A DNA stretch of 64,000 nucleotides from Jiangella endophytica (GTDB lineage Bacteria > Actinomycetota > Actinomycetes > Jiangellales > Jiangellaceae): contig NZ_QVAI01000015.1 of NCBI RefSeq assembly GCF_003427025.1, positions 62,001 through 126,000 on the forward strand, read 5' to 3'. Below, one piece after another: positions 1-8,147 of the stretch (the first letter of the stretch is position 1; every line of letters begins with the position of its first letter). The notes under the pieces were generated by a model that was not told where the DNA came from, searched no databases, and saw only the letters and a list, made by a program, of their open reading frames with translations. The position numbers and the translations under genes were made by a program.

Positions 1-1001
1 AAGATCCCGGTGATGTCGGCGCCGGTCAGCTCACCCAGCTCCTGGGCGACGGCCGCGAGCACGAGATCGGGAGCGACGCCGTGCGCCACGAGCGTCGCCA
101 CGCGCCGCAGCGCGGCCTGCTCCTCGGCCATGCGGTGCAGCTCGGCCCGCGCCTCCGCGTTCTCCACCGCGGTGGCGACCAGCTCCGTGAAGCTCGCGAT
201 CTGTGCCTCCGTGTTCGCCGGGAAGGGCTCATCGCTCCTCGTCGATGCGGCGATCACGCCCCACACGCCGCCGGCCACGATGATGGGGCAGCCGACGGAC
301 GAGTGGATGCCGAGCGAGCGCGACTCCCCGGCGATCTCACCCATCGCGCCGGCGAAGCCGTCGAGCCGGACCGGCCCGCCACGCCGCCGCACCTCGCGGG
401 CGACGCCCACCCCGTCGAGCTTCAGGCGCGTGCCGACGACGAGTTGCTCCGGCACCCTGCTCCAGGCGGCGACCCCGGTCACGGTGCCGTCCGCCTCATA
501 GCGCTCCATGCGGGCGAGATCGGCACCGGAGAGCAGCCCGACCTCCCGGGTCACGGCTTCGAAGAGCGCCGAGCGCGGAACCGACTGCGCGACCAGGGTC
601 GCGACCCGCCGCAATGCCGACTGCTCGTCGGTCAGGCGTACGGACTCGACCGCGGCCCGGCGCAACCGGACGGCCAACGCCGTCGTCAGGACGGCGGTCA
701 GCAGGAACGACCCGAGCGCCACCGTCTCCTCCCGGTCGGCGACCCCGATCGAGCCCACGGGTGCCAGGAAGGCGAACTCGAAGATCACGACGCTGACGAG
801 CGACGTCACGGCCGCCGGTCCCGCTCCCCAGACGATCGCGACCGGCAGCACCGCGAGGAGATAGAACACCAGGAGGGGGAGCACCGGCACGTACGGCTCG
901 ACGAGCGCGAGGACGGCCGTGACCGCGCCCGCCAGTGCCGCGCCGAACAGCAGCCCGCGCGACCAGCGGGCCGCGGACGGTCTCACGCGGCTCCCGGCCA
1001 T
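1..1001 (-). CDS. GAF-domain membrane sensor, N-terminal part (runs off left edge)
   Basis: Reading leftward from ATG at 1001 the frame stays open to the window edge (333 codons), so only the N-terminus is present. The start is preceded by GAGGA about 8 bases upstream; two nearby upstream ATGs are out of frame or stop at once. The N-terminus has four closely packed hydrophobic segments (about residues 17-110) resembling the DUF4118 (KdpD-like) membrane domain. Two tandem GAF-type domains follow, each introduced by a near-repeat (EQSALRRVATLVAQ and EQAALRRVATLVAH). Actinobacterial proteins of this layout usually end in a HisKA_3/HATPase module; that part lies outside the window, so sensor-kinase function is inferred. 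Confidence 0.8.
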   Translation of the reverse strand, partial: MAGSRVRPSAARWSRGLLFGAALAGAVTAVLALVEPYVPVLPLLVFYLLAVLPVAIVWGAGPAAVTSLVSVVIFEFAFLAPVGSIGVADREETVALGSFLLTAVLTTALAVRLRRAAVESVRLTDEQSALRRVATLVAQSVPRSALFEAVTREVGLLSGADLARMERYEADGTVTGVAAWSRVPEQLVVGTRLKLDGVGVAREVRRRGGPVRLDGFAGAMGEIAGESRSLGIHSSVGCPIIVAGGVWGVIAASTRSDEPFPANTEAQIASFTELVATAVENAEARAELHRMAEEQAALRRVATLVAHGVAPDLVLAAVAQELGELTGADITGI

Positions 1002-1074
1002 CTCATCGCATCCTCAGTTGAACGCTAGTGGATACCTCGCTGGTGAGGGTGACGAGGTCGTTCGACGTGGGCCG

Positions 1075-1212
1075 ATGCCGGCGTCGCATTGGGTTCGCCG
1101 GGTGGAGCCGTCGGTCCCCGCAGTCGTCATGGCCGTGGTGGTCCTCCTCGTATCGGTCCTGGTACTGCGCAAGGTGATGACGACGTCCGGCGGCGAGCGA
1201 CCGGCCCGCTGA
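1075..1212 (+). CDS. possible 45-aa single-pass membrane peptide
   Basis: A short frame from ATG 1075 encodes MPASHWVRRVEPSVPAV followed by one hydrophobic helix (about residues 15-31, rich in V, L and A) and a basic, polar tail ending GGERPAR. Third codon positions are strongly G/C as in neighbouring genes. The ribosome-binding site is unconvincing and the protein is too short for family recognition. It lies divergent from the truncated sensor, so a small accessory membrane peptide is possible. It could also be chance. Confidence 0.35.
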   Translation: MPASHWVRRVEPSVPAVVMAVVVLLVSVLVLRKVMTTSGGERPAR

Positions 1213-1297
1213 ACCGGCTCGCCGAGGAGCTGAGCCGGACGGACCCTCGCCGGCGACGCCGACGATCGCGCTCGGCGCCGACCGGCCACCGGCGTCG

Positions 1298-1498
1298 GTG
1301 CCGCGGCAGGTCGACGTCTGCGCGACGTGCCGTGCCGCGGCCGAGAAGACGATCGCGGTGGCCGATCCCCTCGTGCTCGACACCGGCGGCGGCCGCATGC
1401 GGGCGTACTGGATGCTCGACGTGACGCCGTGGGCCCAGCTCGGCGACGGCGTCAGGAGCCGCGAGTTGATCGACGCCCGGAACGGCTCGCGGGTCTAG
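1298..1498 (+). CDS. hypothetical 66-aa protein with a CxxC motif
   Basis: A frame from GTG 1298 to TAG 1498 has nearly exclusive G/C at third positions, which argues for past or present coding. The product contains an N-terminal CATC (CxxC) pair and a stretch TPWAQLGDGVRSRELID. No family is recognised. No good Shine-Dalgarno sequence precedes the GTG and there is no alternative upstream start in frame, so it may be the 3' remnant of a larger gene. Confidence 0.35.
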   Translation: MPRQVDVCATCRAAAEKTIAVADPLVLDTGGGRMRAYWMLDVTPWAQLGDGVRSRELIDARNGSRV

Positions 1499-1544
1499 CG
1501 TGCCGCAGGTTGCGCGCCTGCTCACGGCCCCGAGCGGCCGCGGC

Positions 1545-2579
1545 TCAGATCCGCAGCGGCGCGTGGGCGAATTCCGCCATCCCTGCCGCGAACCCGACCT
1601 GTGACTCGAAGCCGAGGGCGTCGACGGCCCGGGCGGGGGAGGCGACGACGTGGCGGACGTCGCCGAGGCGGTAGTCGCCGGTGACGATGGGCGGGTGCGA
1701 TGTGGCCGCGAACGCATCGCAGAGAGCGTCTGCCATTTCGAGGATCGTATGCGGCTCACCGCTGGCGACGTTCAGCACTCCCGTCCAGTCGGACCCGAGG
1801 GCGAGGACGTTGGCGCGGGCGACGTCGCGGACGTGGACGAAGTCGCGCAGCTGACCGCCGTCCTCGAAGACCCGGGGAGCGTCGCCGCGCGCGAGGGCGC
1901 TGCGGAAGATGCTCGCGACGCCGGCGTACGGGGTGTCGCGCGGCATCCGTGGTCCGTAGACGTTGTGGTAGCGCAGCGCGCAGACCGCGCTGCCGGTCTC
2001 CCGGCCGTAGGCGAAGGACAGGTGCTCGGCGTGCAGCTTCGTCGCCGCGTAGACGTTGCGTGGGTCCGTTGGTGCGTCCTCGTCGACGAGGTCCCAGGCC
2101 AACTGGGCGCCGCAGCGCGGGCAGGGCGGCTCGAACCGGCCGGTGTCGAGATCGGCGACGGAGCGCGGGCCCGGAGCGACGACGCCGTGCCAGGCGCAGC
2201 GGTAGCGGCCTTCGCCGTAGACGACCATGGACGACGCGACCACCAGACGGCCGACGAACCGCCGCCGCCACAGCGCCCGCAACAGCACGGCGGTGCCGAG
2301 CCCGTTGTCGGAGACGTAGTCGGCGACATCGCCGAGGTCGACACCCAGCCCGACCCTGGCTGCCTGGTGGCAGACGGCGTCGACGTCGCCGGCGGCCTGC
2401 GCGACGGCGTCGGGATCGCGCAGGTCTGCGACGCGCAGATCGACACCGTCCGGCAGGTCCGGCGGCTCGGCATGAGCGACCAGGGAGTCGAGGACGACGA
2501 CCTCGGCGCCATCGTCGACCAGCTGCTCGACGACGGCGCCGCCGATGAACCCTGCGCCACCGGTCACCAGTACCTTCAC
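1545..2579 (-). CDS. NAD-dependent epimerase/dehydratase (extended SDR) with CxxC insertion
   Basis: A 344-aa extended short-chain dehydrogenase acting on a sugar nucleotide. Glycine-rich NAD motif GGAGFIGG at residues 7-14, catalytic Ser in VASSMVVYG (116-117) and YxxxK at Y177/K181 (VYAATK). Residues 125-162 form an insertion with C128 and a CPRC pair (C153, C156) that could bind zinc. Such insertions occur in some actinobacterial epimerases, and the substrate is unknown. The GTG start at 2579 has an excellent GGAGG 5 bases upstream; longer upstream frames are not supported. It follows the membrane protein gene after 13 bases and is the last gene of the leftward two-component operon, suggesting it supplies an activated sugar. 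Confidence 0.88.
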   Translation of the reverse strand: MKVLVTGGAGFIGGAVVEQLVDDGAEVVVLDSLVAHAEPPDLPDGVDLRVADLRDPDAVAQAAGDVDAVCHQAARVGLGVDLGDVADYVSDNGLGTAVLLRALWRRRFVGRLVVASSMVVYGEGRYRCAWHGVVAPGPRSVADLDTGRFEPPCPRCGAQLAWDLVDEDAPTDPRNVYAATKLHAEHLSFAYGRETGSAVCALRYHNVYGPRMPRDTPYAGVASIFRSALARGDAPRVFEDGGQLRDFVHVRDVARANVLALGSDWTGVLNVASGEPHTILEMADALCDAFAATSHPPIVTGDYRLGDVRHVVASPARAVDALGFESQVGFAAGMAEFAHAPLRI

Positions 2580-2592
2580 GATGCCTCCTTCA

Positions 2593-3909
2593 TCACCAGG
2601 GGGAGCGCAGCACGCCCTGCACCGCGACGGCGACGGCGACCTGTGCGGCCAGCCAGAACCGCACGTCGGCGGGTCGCCGCGCCGCCGTTGCACCGGCCAG
2701 CAGTACCAGCGGCATGAACGGCTGCCAGATCCGCTCGGTCTCCGCCGAGGAGAGCCCGGACAGGTCCGCGAGCAGGACGGCGGTCAGGCCGGATCCGACG
2801 ACCAGCCAGGCGCGCCGGTCGCGTAGCCGGGTCAGTCCCGCCGCGGTCGCGGGGCCGACGGCCAGCGCGAGCACGGCCAGGTTGGCCAGCAGGAAGTACT
2901 CGTACGGACGGTCAGCGCCGACGCCGGCATAGTACTGAACGCGGGTGGCGGCCAGGCCGTCGAGCCACCAGAACCCCCAGAGCAGTGGAACCGCAACGAC
3001 CGTGGCGCCCGCCACGGCCGCGACCGCCGGCGCGTCCAGCCGGCGCCGCCGCAGCGCGACCACCGCGATCGGCACGGCGAGCAGCGCCAGACCGTAGGCG
3101 AACAGCAGGGACAGCCCGAACACCGCGCCGCCGGCGGCGGCGAGCCCCCAGCGGGACGGGGCGGCGCGGCCGGTCGCGAGCACGACCAGGGCGACGCCGG
3201 TCAACGCCAGCCCGCCGAAGACGACGTCGGCGTTGGTGTGCCAGACCGCGGCTGGAGCCAGCACGACGAACGGCGCGGCGCGCCGGGCGAACCGCTCGGA
3301 CACGACCTCGCGGGCGCTCGTCAACGATGCCGTCGCCGCCACGGCGACACCGGTCATCGCCAGCGCCGACTCCCAGCCGGCGCCGGACAGTCCGATGCGG
3401 GCTGACGCCCACAGCGTCAGCACGAGGCCGGGCGGGTGCGCCTGCAGGTGGACCGGGACTGCGTCCTGGTGCTCGACGTAGGTGCGCAGGAACGCCGCCG
3501 GCCCGCCACGGTCGTCGATCAGCCCGGCGTACCGGCCGTACGCCTGCCCGATGTCCGCGAACCCGCCGGCGCCGTCGACGGCGGCCAGCGCGAGACTCCA
3601 GGCGATCGCGGTCCCGGCCACCGTGCCCAGCACCCTCCGCCACGGCCATCGCGCTGCGGCGGCGGGCAGCAGGAGCACGGCGGCCGCGCCGACGGCCAGC
3701 GGCGGAGCGAGCCGCCACACCGCGACCGGGTCCCACTGCCCGTAGAGCGGGATCGCGCCGAGGTGCAGGTCCTCTGCCGGCAGGGTGAGCCCCCAGACCC
3801 TTGCGGTGATGAGCAGCACCACCCAGCCGGCCAGCGCCCAGGCGACCGCGTGCCGGCGCGGCGAGGCGCCGGCACGCGCCGGCCGGTCCTCCGCCGCGGT
3901 GACGGTCAC
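2593..3909 (-). CDS. polytopic membrane protein, GT-C-like glycosyltransferase candidate
   Basis: A 438-aa integral membrane protein with about ten or more hydrophobic helices. After the first helix (VAWALAGWVVLLITARVWGL) there is an extracytoplasmic stretch with HQDAVPVHLQAHPPGLVLT; the HPPG segment resembles the loop following the acidic motif in GT-C enzymes of the ArnT/Pmt/mannosyltransferase type. No family can be named securely. The GTG start at 3909 overlaps the TGA of the histidine kinase (GTGA), so translation is coupled. Neighbouring epimerase, GT2 and DUF2064 genes support a role in transferring lipid-linked sugar at the membrane, by inference. Confidence 0.72.
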   Translation of the reverse strand: MTVTAAEDRPARAGASPRRHAVAWALAGWVVLLITARVWGLTLPAEDLHLGAIPLYGQWDPVAVWRLAPPLAVGAAAVLLLPAAAARWPWRRVLGTVAGTAIAWSLALAAVDGAGGFADIGQAYGRYAGLIDDRGGPAAFLRTYVEHQDAVPVHLQAHPPGLVLTLWASARIGLSGAGWESALAMTGVAVAATASLTSAREVVSERFARRAAPFVVLAPAAVWHTNADVVFGGLALTGVALVVLATGRAAPSRWGLAAAGGAVFGLSLLFAYGLALLAVPIAVVALRRRRLDAPAVAAVAGATVVAVPLLWGFWWLDGLAATRVQYYAGVGADRPYEYFLLANLAVLALAVGPATAAGLTRLRDRRAWLVVGSGLTAVLLADLSGLSSAETERIWQPFMPLVLLAGATAARRPADVRFWLAAQVAVAVAVQGVLRSPW

Positions 3910-5102
3910 GCCGGCAGCCGGACGGTGAACCGGCAGCCACGCGCGTGGTTGGCGACCTCGACGGAGCCGGCGTGCGCCTCGACGAGGCCGCGGGCGATCG
4001 CGAGGCCCAGCCCGCCGCCGCCTGCGTCGCGGCCGCGTGCGGCGTCGCCGCGGAAGGCGACGTCGAACACGCGGTCCAGGTCGGGTTCGGGTATGCCGCC
4101 GCACTCGTCGATGACCTGCAGGACCGCGCCGGCGTCGTCCCGGCCGGACCGGACGACCACCCGGCCGCCGGCCGGCGTGTGCCGGATCGCGTTGTCCAGC
4201 AGATTGTGCAGCGCCCGGGAGAACTCCCGGGCCGACACCTCGGTGACGGGCAGGTCGTCGAGCTCCTCGACCAGGTCCACCCCCTTGACCGAGGCATGCG
4301 AGGCCGCGCCCGCGAGCGACTCCGCGACCGCGTCGCCGATCGACACCAGCTCGGGCCCGAGCCGCACGGATCCGCTGTTGATCCGCGACAGCTCGAACAG
4401 GTCGTCGACCAGGACGGTGAGTCGCTCGGCGCCGCCGCGGATCTGCCGGTGGTAGCGCTGCACGGTGGCGGCGTCGTCGGCCACCTCGTCGTCGAGCGCC
4501 TCGGCCATCGCACGGATCGTCGCCAGCGGGCTGCGCAGGTCGTGGGAGACCCAGGCGATCAGCTCGCGCCGCGACGCCTCGAGCGCACGTTCGCGCCGAC
4601 GGGACTCGTCGAGGCGGGCGGAGACCTCGGCGAGCTCGGCGGCGAGTGCCGCCAACTCCCCGGGGCCGGTGACCGCTGCCGGTCCGTCGCCGCCGTCGAC
4701 GATCGTGCGGGCCAGGTGGCCGACCTGCCGGGTCCCGGCGCCGATGTCGTCGCCCAGCTGCAACGCCGCGCCGACCGCCATCGCCGTCGCGACCGCCACG
4801 ACGATGAACAGCGCCACGAGGTCGTGGGTCGAGATGAACATCGCCAGTGCCGCGGCCACGACCCCGGCGACGGTCATGAGCAGCGACGACACTGCGACGA
4901 CGAGCACCTGGGCGCGCACCGGCCGGCCGCGGAACCGGCGTAGCACCGTGGCGCCGGCGACGAAGGCTGCGCCGGACGCGAGCGTCGTCACCGCCACCAG
5001 GATCGCGGTGTCGCGGGTCGGGATGCCTGCGGACACGGCGATGACGGCGGCCACGACCAGGCCGGTCGCCAGGACCGCGACGGTGGTGAGCCGCCGGGTC
5101 AT
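3906..5102 (-). CDS. membrane sensor histidine kinase (HisKA type)
   Basis: A 398-aa kinase with four N-terminal hydrophobic segments (about residues 7-25, 32-53, 66-90, 97-116) and almost no extracytoplasmic sensor domain. A HAMP-like linker and coiled coil lead to the HisKA dimerization helix with phosphoacceptor H187 in WVSHDLRSPL. The HATPase_c domain shows the N box NLLDNAIRHTP and G box GGGLGLAIARGL. ATG 5102 overlaps the stop of the response regulator (ATGA), so the pair is made together. The lack of a periplasmic domain suggests it senses a membrane or intramembrane signal, possibly from the adjacent membrane enzymes. Confidence 0.93.
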   Translation of the reverse strand: MTRRLTTVAVLATGLVVAAVIAVSAGIPTRDTAILVAVTTLASGAAFVAGATVLRRFRGRPVRAQVLVVAVSSLLMTVAGVVAAALAMFISTHDLVALFIVVAVATAMAVGAALQLGDDIGAGTRQVGHLARTIVDGGDGPAAVTGPGELAALAAELAEVSARLDESRRRERALEASRRELIAWVSHDLRSPLATIRAMAEALDDEVADDAATVQRYHRQIRGGAERLTVLVDDLFELSRINSGSVRLGPELVSIGDAVAESLAGAASHASVKGVDLVEELDDLPVTEVSAREFSRALHNLLDNAIRHTPAGGRVVVRSGRDDAGAVLQVIDECGGIPEPDLDRVFDVAFRGDAARGRDAGGGGLGLAIARGLVEAHAGSVEVANHARGCRFTVRLPA

Positions 5103-5812
5103 GGCTCGAACCGGTAGCCGAGACCGCGGACCGTGACCAGATGTCGTGGCGCGGACGGGTCGGTCTCGATCTTCTCCCGCAGCCGCCGCAGGTGCACCGT
5201 CACCGTCGACGTGTCGCCGAAGCGCCAGCCCCACACGGCCTCGAGCAGTTCCTCCCGGCGGTAGGCCCGGCCCGGATTGGTCATGAAGTGCACGAGCAGA
5301 TCGAACTCCTTCGTCGTGAGTGCCACCAGGTGCCCAGCGAGCCGTACCTGGTGCGCGACCAGGTCGACCTCGCAGCCTGCACCGGTCAGCCGCCGCGCCG
5401 CCATCGACGGGGTGACGGCTCCGCCCGCGGCGCGACGCAGTACCGCCTTGACGCGCGCGGACAACTCCCGCGGCGAGAACGGCTTGGTGACGTAGTCGTC
5501 GGCGCCGATCTCGAGCCCGGCGATGCGGTCGTTCTCCTCGCCGAGTGCCGTCAGCATGACGACCGGGATCGGCGCCACCAGGCGCAGCCGGCGGCAGACC
5601 TCCAAGCCGTCGAGGCCGGGCAGCATGAGGTCGAGCACGATGAGGTCGGGCAGGGTGTCCAGCGCCTTCGCCAGTCCGGCGGGGCCGTCGGTGGCGTAGT
5701 CGACCACGAAGCCGTCGCGACGCAGGTATCGCCCGACCACCTCGGACAGCGCCGGGTCGTCGTCAACCACCAGGACACGCTGGGCCGGTCCGGGATCCAT
5801 GCGGTCCACCAT
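5099..5812 (-). CDS. OmpR/PhoB-family response regulator
   Basis: A 237-aa two-domain regulator. The receiver domain has the acidic pair in VVDDDP, phosphoacceptor D61 (LIVLDLMLPG) and conserved K110 (VTKPFSP). The C-terminal winged helix ends LRRLREKIETDP...VRGLGYRF, typical of OmpR-type DNA-binding domains. Starts at 5812 (MVDRMDPG) or 5800 (MDPG) are both possible; neither has a clear ribosome-binding site. It is the first gene of the leftward operon and is divergent from the DUF2064/molybdoenzyme operon, which it most likely controls together with itself. Confidence 0.93.
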   Translation of the reverse strand: MVDRMDPGPAQRVLVVDDDPALSEVVGRYLRRDGFVVDYATDGPAGLAKALDTLPDLIVLDLMLPGLDGLEVCRRLRLVAPIPVVMLTALGEENDRIAGLEIGADDYVTKPFSPRELSARVKAVLRRAAGGAVTPSMAARRLTGAGCEVDLVAHQVRLAGHLVALTTKEFDLLVHFMTNPGRAYRREELLEAVWGWRFGDTSTVTVHLRRLREKIETDPSAPRHLVTVRGLGYRFEP

Positions 5813-5914
5813 GCCACCGCCGCCGACCGCTTCGCCCCAGGTCGGGCGGGTACGGCGACAGAGTTTCGCGGTTTGTAAGAATCATGACAGCCGGTCGAAC
5901 CTACGGTCGGCAGG
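5813..5914. promoter_or_regulatory. divergent promoter region between the two-component operon and the molybdoenzyme operon
   Basis: This 102-base gap separates two divergent operons. It holds an AT-richer stretch, TTTGTAAGAATCATGACA (about 5873-5890), which stands out against the GC-rich background. It could be the -10 area or a response-regulator box, since OmpR-family proteins bind short direct repeats. The assignment is inference from position and base composition. The rightward gene begins with GTG 5915 after GGCAGG. Confidence 0.45.
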
Positions 5915-6559
5915 GTGAATCAGACCCATGTGCTCGTGGTCGCGAAAGAACCGGTCCCCGGCCGGGTCAAGACCCGGCTCTGCCCGCCGCTGAGCCCGGC
6001 GCAGGCCGCGTCGGTCGCCGCGGCCGCTCTCGCCGACACGCTCGAGGCGGTCGCCCGCTGCGGCGCCGACCGGCGCATCCTCGCGCTCGCCGGACGGCCG
6101 GGGCCCTGGTTGCCGGCGGGCTTCGAGGTGGTTCCGCAGGTGCGCGGGCCGCTGGGGCTCCGGCTGGCGGCCGCCTGGAGCCATGCCGGCGGCCCGGGCG
6201 TGCAGATCGGCATGGACACGCCGCAGGTGACGCCGTCGATGCTCGACGCCGCGCTCGGCCTGGTGGCCGGCGGCGACTCGCGGACGGCGGTGCTCGGCCC
6301 GGCCGAGGACGGCGGCTGGTGGGCACTCGGCCTGCGCCGATGGCGGCGCGGCGTCTTCCACGGTGTGCCGATGAGCACGGCGCAGACGGCGGCCCGGCAG
6401 CGCGACCGGCTGCGGGCTCTGGGGCTGGCCGTGACGGACCTGCCGGTGCTGCGCGACGTCGACACGGCCGACGACGCGGTCGCGGTGGCCGCCGCCGTGC
6501 CGTCCTCGCGGACCGCCGACGTGGTGCGGTCGGTGCTGACCGGGACGCAGTCCGGATGA
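5915..6559 (+). CDS. DUF2064/TIGR04282-type nucleotidyl- or glycosyltransferase-like protein
   Basis: A 214-aa protein of the DUF2064 family, a small GT-A fold related to CofC/MobA-type nucleotidyltransferases. Hallmarks are the N-terminal AKEPVPGRVKTRLCPPLS loop, GMDTPQVTP in the middle (the usual acidic metal-binding position) and LGPAEDGGWWALGLR. The biochemical role of the family is not established; TIGR04282 members are named for arsenosugar biosynthesis by association. Start GTG 5915. It begins a chain of overlapping genes, and the next ATG overlaps its stop. Confidence 0.83.
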   Translation: MNQTHVLVVAKEPVPGRVKTRLCPPLSPAQAASVAAAALADTLEAVARCGADRRILALAGRPGPWLPAGFEVVPQVRGPLGLRLAAAWSHAGGPGVQIGMDTPQVTPSMLDAALGLVAGGDSRTAVLGPAEDGGWWALGLRRWRRGVFHGVPMSTAQTAARQRDRLRALGLAVTDLPVLRDVDTADDAVAVAAAVPSSRTADVVRSVLTGTQSG

Positions 6560-7716
6560 AGGCGCTGCGTGCGCTGGAGACGGCCCGGGACGACGCGCTG
6601 CGGCGTCCGGTGCACGACGCCCGCACGGCCGCGATCCTGGGCATCGCCCTCGGCGTCTGCTTCCTGATCTGCTTCCTGACCGGGTTCTACTCCCACCTGC
6701 AGCAGCACCCGGCCGGCTGGCTGCCGATCCCGCCGCGGCCGGCCTCGCTGTACAGAGTGACCCAGGGCCTGCACGTCGCCACGGGGTTCGCCACGGTGCC
6801 GCTGCTGGTGGCGAAGCTGTGGTCGGTGTATCCGCGGCTCTTCCGCTGGCCGCCGGTGAGCGGCGCCGCGCATGCGGCCGAGCGGATCATGGTGCTGCCA
6901 CTGGTGTGTGGCGCGGTGTTCCTGCTGTTCTCCGGCGTGGCGAACGTGTCGCGTTGGTATCCGTGGGGGTTCTACTTCCCGGCCGCGCACTACTGGGTCG
7001 CGTGGATCACCGTCGGCGCCCTGGTCGCGCACATCGGCGCGAAGGCGTCGGCGGCCCGGGCGGCGCTGACGCGGCCCGGACATCCGGTGGCGGCGGCCGC
7101 GCCGGGCACTCTCGGCCGGCGCGGCTTCCTGGCCGCCGTGGGCGTCGCAGCAGGGGTCGTCACCGTCACCACAGCGGGGCAGACGCTGCCCGCGTTGCGG
7201 CCGTTGACGCTGTTCGCGCAGCGCCGGCCCGACATCGGCGCGCAGGGCGTGCCGGTGAACCGCAGCGCGATCCAGGCCGGCGTCGTCGAAACGGCGTCGG
7301 ACCCGGCATTCCGGCTGCGGATCACCGGCGCGGTGGCGCGCCCCGTCGAGCTCACCGCGAGCGACCTCGACCGGCTGGCCCGCCGCGAGGCCGAACTGCC
7401 GATCGCCTGCGTCGAGGGCTGGAGTGTCTCGGCGTGCTGGCGCGGTGTCCCGGTCACCGAGCTGCTCGCCGCCGCCGGCGTCGCGCCGGACGACGACGTC
7501 GACGTGCGGGTGGAGTCTCTGCAGGCCGATGGCCGGTATCGGGCGTCGGAGCTGAACCACCTGCAGGCTCGCGATCCCGACACCATGCTCGCCGTCGCGG
7601 TGAACGGCGAGCGGCTGGACCTCGACCATGGCTATCCGTGCCGGCTCATCGGGCCGAACCGGGCCGGCGTGTTGCAGACGAAGTGGGTGCGTGAACTGGT
7701 GGTGACGCCCGCATGA
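6556..7716 (+). CDS. fusion of cytochrome b-like membrane domain and sulfite-oxidase-type molybdopterin domain
   Basis: A 386-aa protein. Residues 1-165 carry about four transmembrane helices with histidines suited to heme ligation (H73, H145, H159), as in cytochrome b561-like subunits. A linker with GRRGFLAAVG (about 187-196) looks like an internalised Tat-type segment with its own hydrophobic stretch. The C-terminal 160 residues resemble the SUOX/YedY-type molybdopterin domain: ELPIACVEGWSV with presumed Mo-ligating C285, then GYPCRLIGPNR and a closing TKWVREL. In MsrP (YedYZ) the heme membrane protein and Mo enzyme are separate chains; here they are joined. ATG 6556 overlaps the preceding stop. 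Electron donor and substrate are unknown. Confidence 0.87.
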   Translation: MKALRALETARDDALRRPVHDARTAAILGIALGVCFLICFLTGFYSHLQQHPAGWLPIPPRPASLYRVTQGLHVATGFATVPLLVAKLWSVYPRLFRWPPVSGAAHAAERIMVLPLVCGAVFLLFSGVANVSRWYPWGFYFPAAHYWVAWITVGALVAHIGAKASAARAALTRPGHPVAAAAPGTLGRRGFLAAVGVAAGVVTVTTAGQTLPALRPLTLFAQRRPDIGAQGVPVNRSAIQAGVVETASDPAFRLRITGAVARPVELTASDLDRLARREAELPIACVEGWSVSACWRGVPVTELLAAAGVAPDDDVDVRVESLQADGRYRASELNHLQARDPDTMLAVAVNGERLDLDHGYPCRLIGPNRAGVLQTKWVRELVVTPA

Positions 7717-8147
7717 CTGTGTCGCAGCGCACGCCGTCGGGGCCGTTCTTCTGGACCTGTCTGATCGCCGGAGCCGGGATCGTCGGCTATGGACTGGCCG
7801 GGGCGTGGACCGACCGCGGCGACACCCGGCCGGCGGATCTCGTCCTGTGGCTGGCCGGCTCCGGCGTCCTGCACGACGCGCTCCTGGCGCCTGTGGTGGT
7901 GGCCGCGGCGCTGGCGACGCGGTGGTTGCCGGCGGCGGCGCGGCTGCCGGTACGGCTGGCACTGGCCTCGAGCGCACTGCTGACGCTGGTGTTCTGGCCG
8001 GTCGTGCGCGGCTGGGGCCGTTCGCCGTCGGTGCCCAGCGCGCTGCCGCTGAACTACGGCCGCAATCTCGCCGTCGTCCTGGCCGTCGTCTGGCTGGCCG
8101 CCGGTGTGGCCTTCGTCGTGCGAGCCCGGCGGGGGAGGACTCGATGA
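7713..8147 (+). CDS. hypothetical four-helix membrane protein
   Basis: A 144-aa protein with four predicted transmembrane helices (about residues 12-28, 44-66, 76-98, 116-136) and an Arg-rich C-terminus (RARRGRTR). Its length and hydrophobicity pattern suggest a small membrane accessory subunit, but no family is recognised. ATG 7713 overlaps the stop of the molybdoenzyme fusion (ATGA), so co-translation and possibly complex formation with that enzyme are likely. Confidence 0.75.
   Translation: MTVSQRTPSGPFFWTCLIAGAGIVGYGLAGAWTDRGDTRPADLVLWLAGSGVLHDALLAPVVVAAALATRWLPAAARLPVRLALASSALLTLVFWPVVRGWGRSPSVPSALPLNYGRNLAVVLAVVWLAAGVAFVVRARRGRTR

Noticed and set aside
81-1028. Long rightward frame antisense to the truncated sensor
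   Set aside because: Composition is Arg/Asp/Gln-rich with no domain pattern, whereas the minus strand encodes recognisable membrane helices and GAF repeats. It is a high-GC antisense shadow.
5873-5890. Firm assignment of the AT-rich element as a response-regulator binding site
   Set aside because: Only one imperfect repeat is visible and no second promoter with the same motif exists in the window, so it is kept as a tentative regulatory region only.
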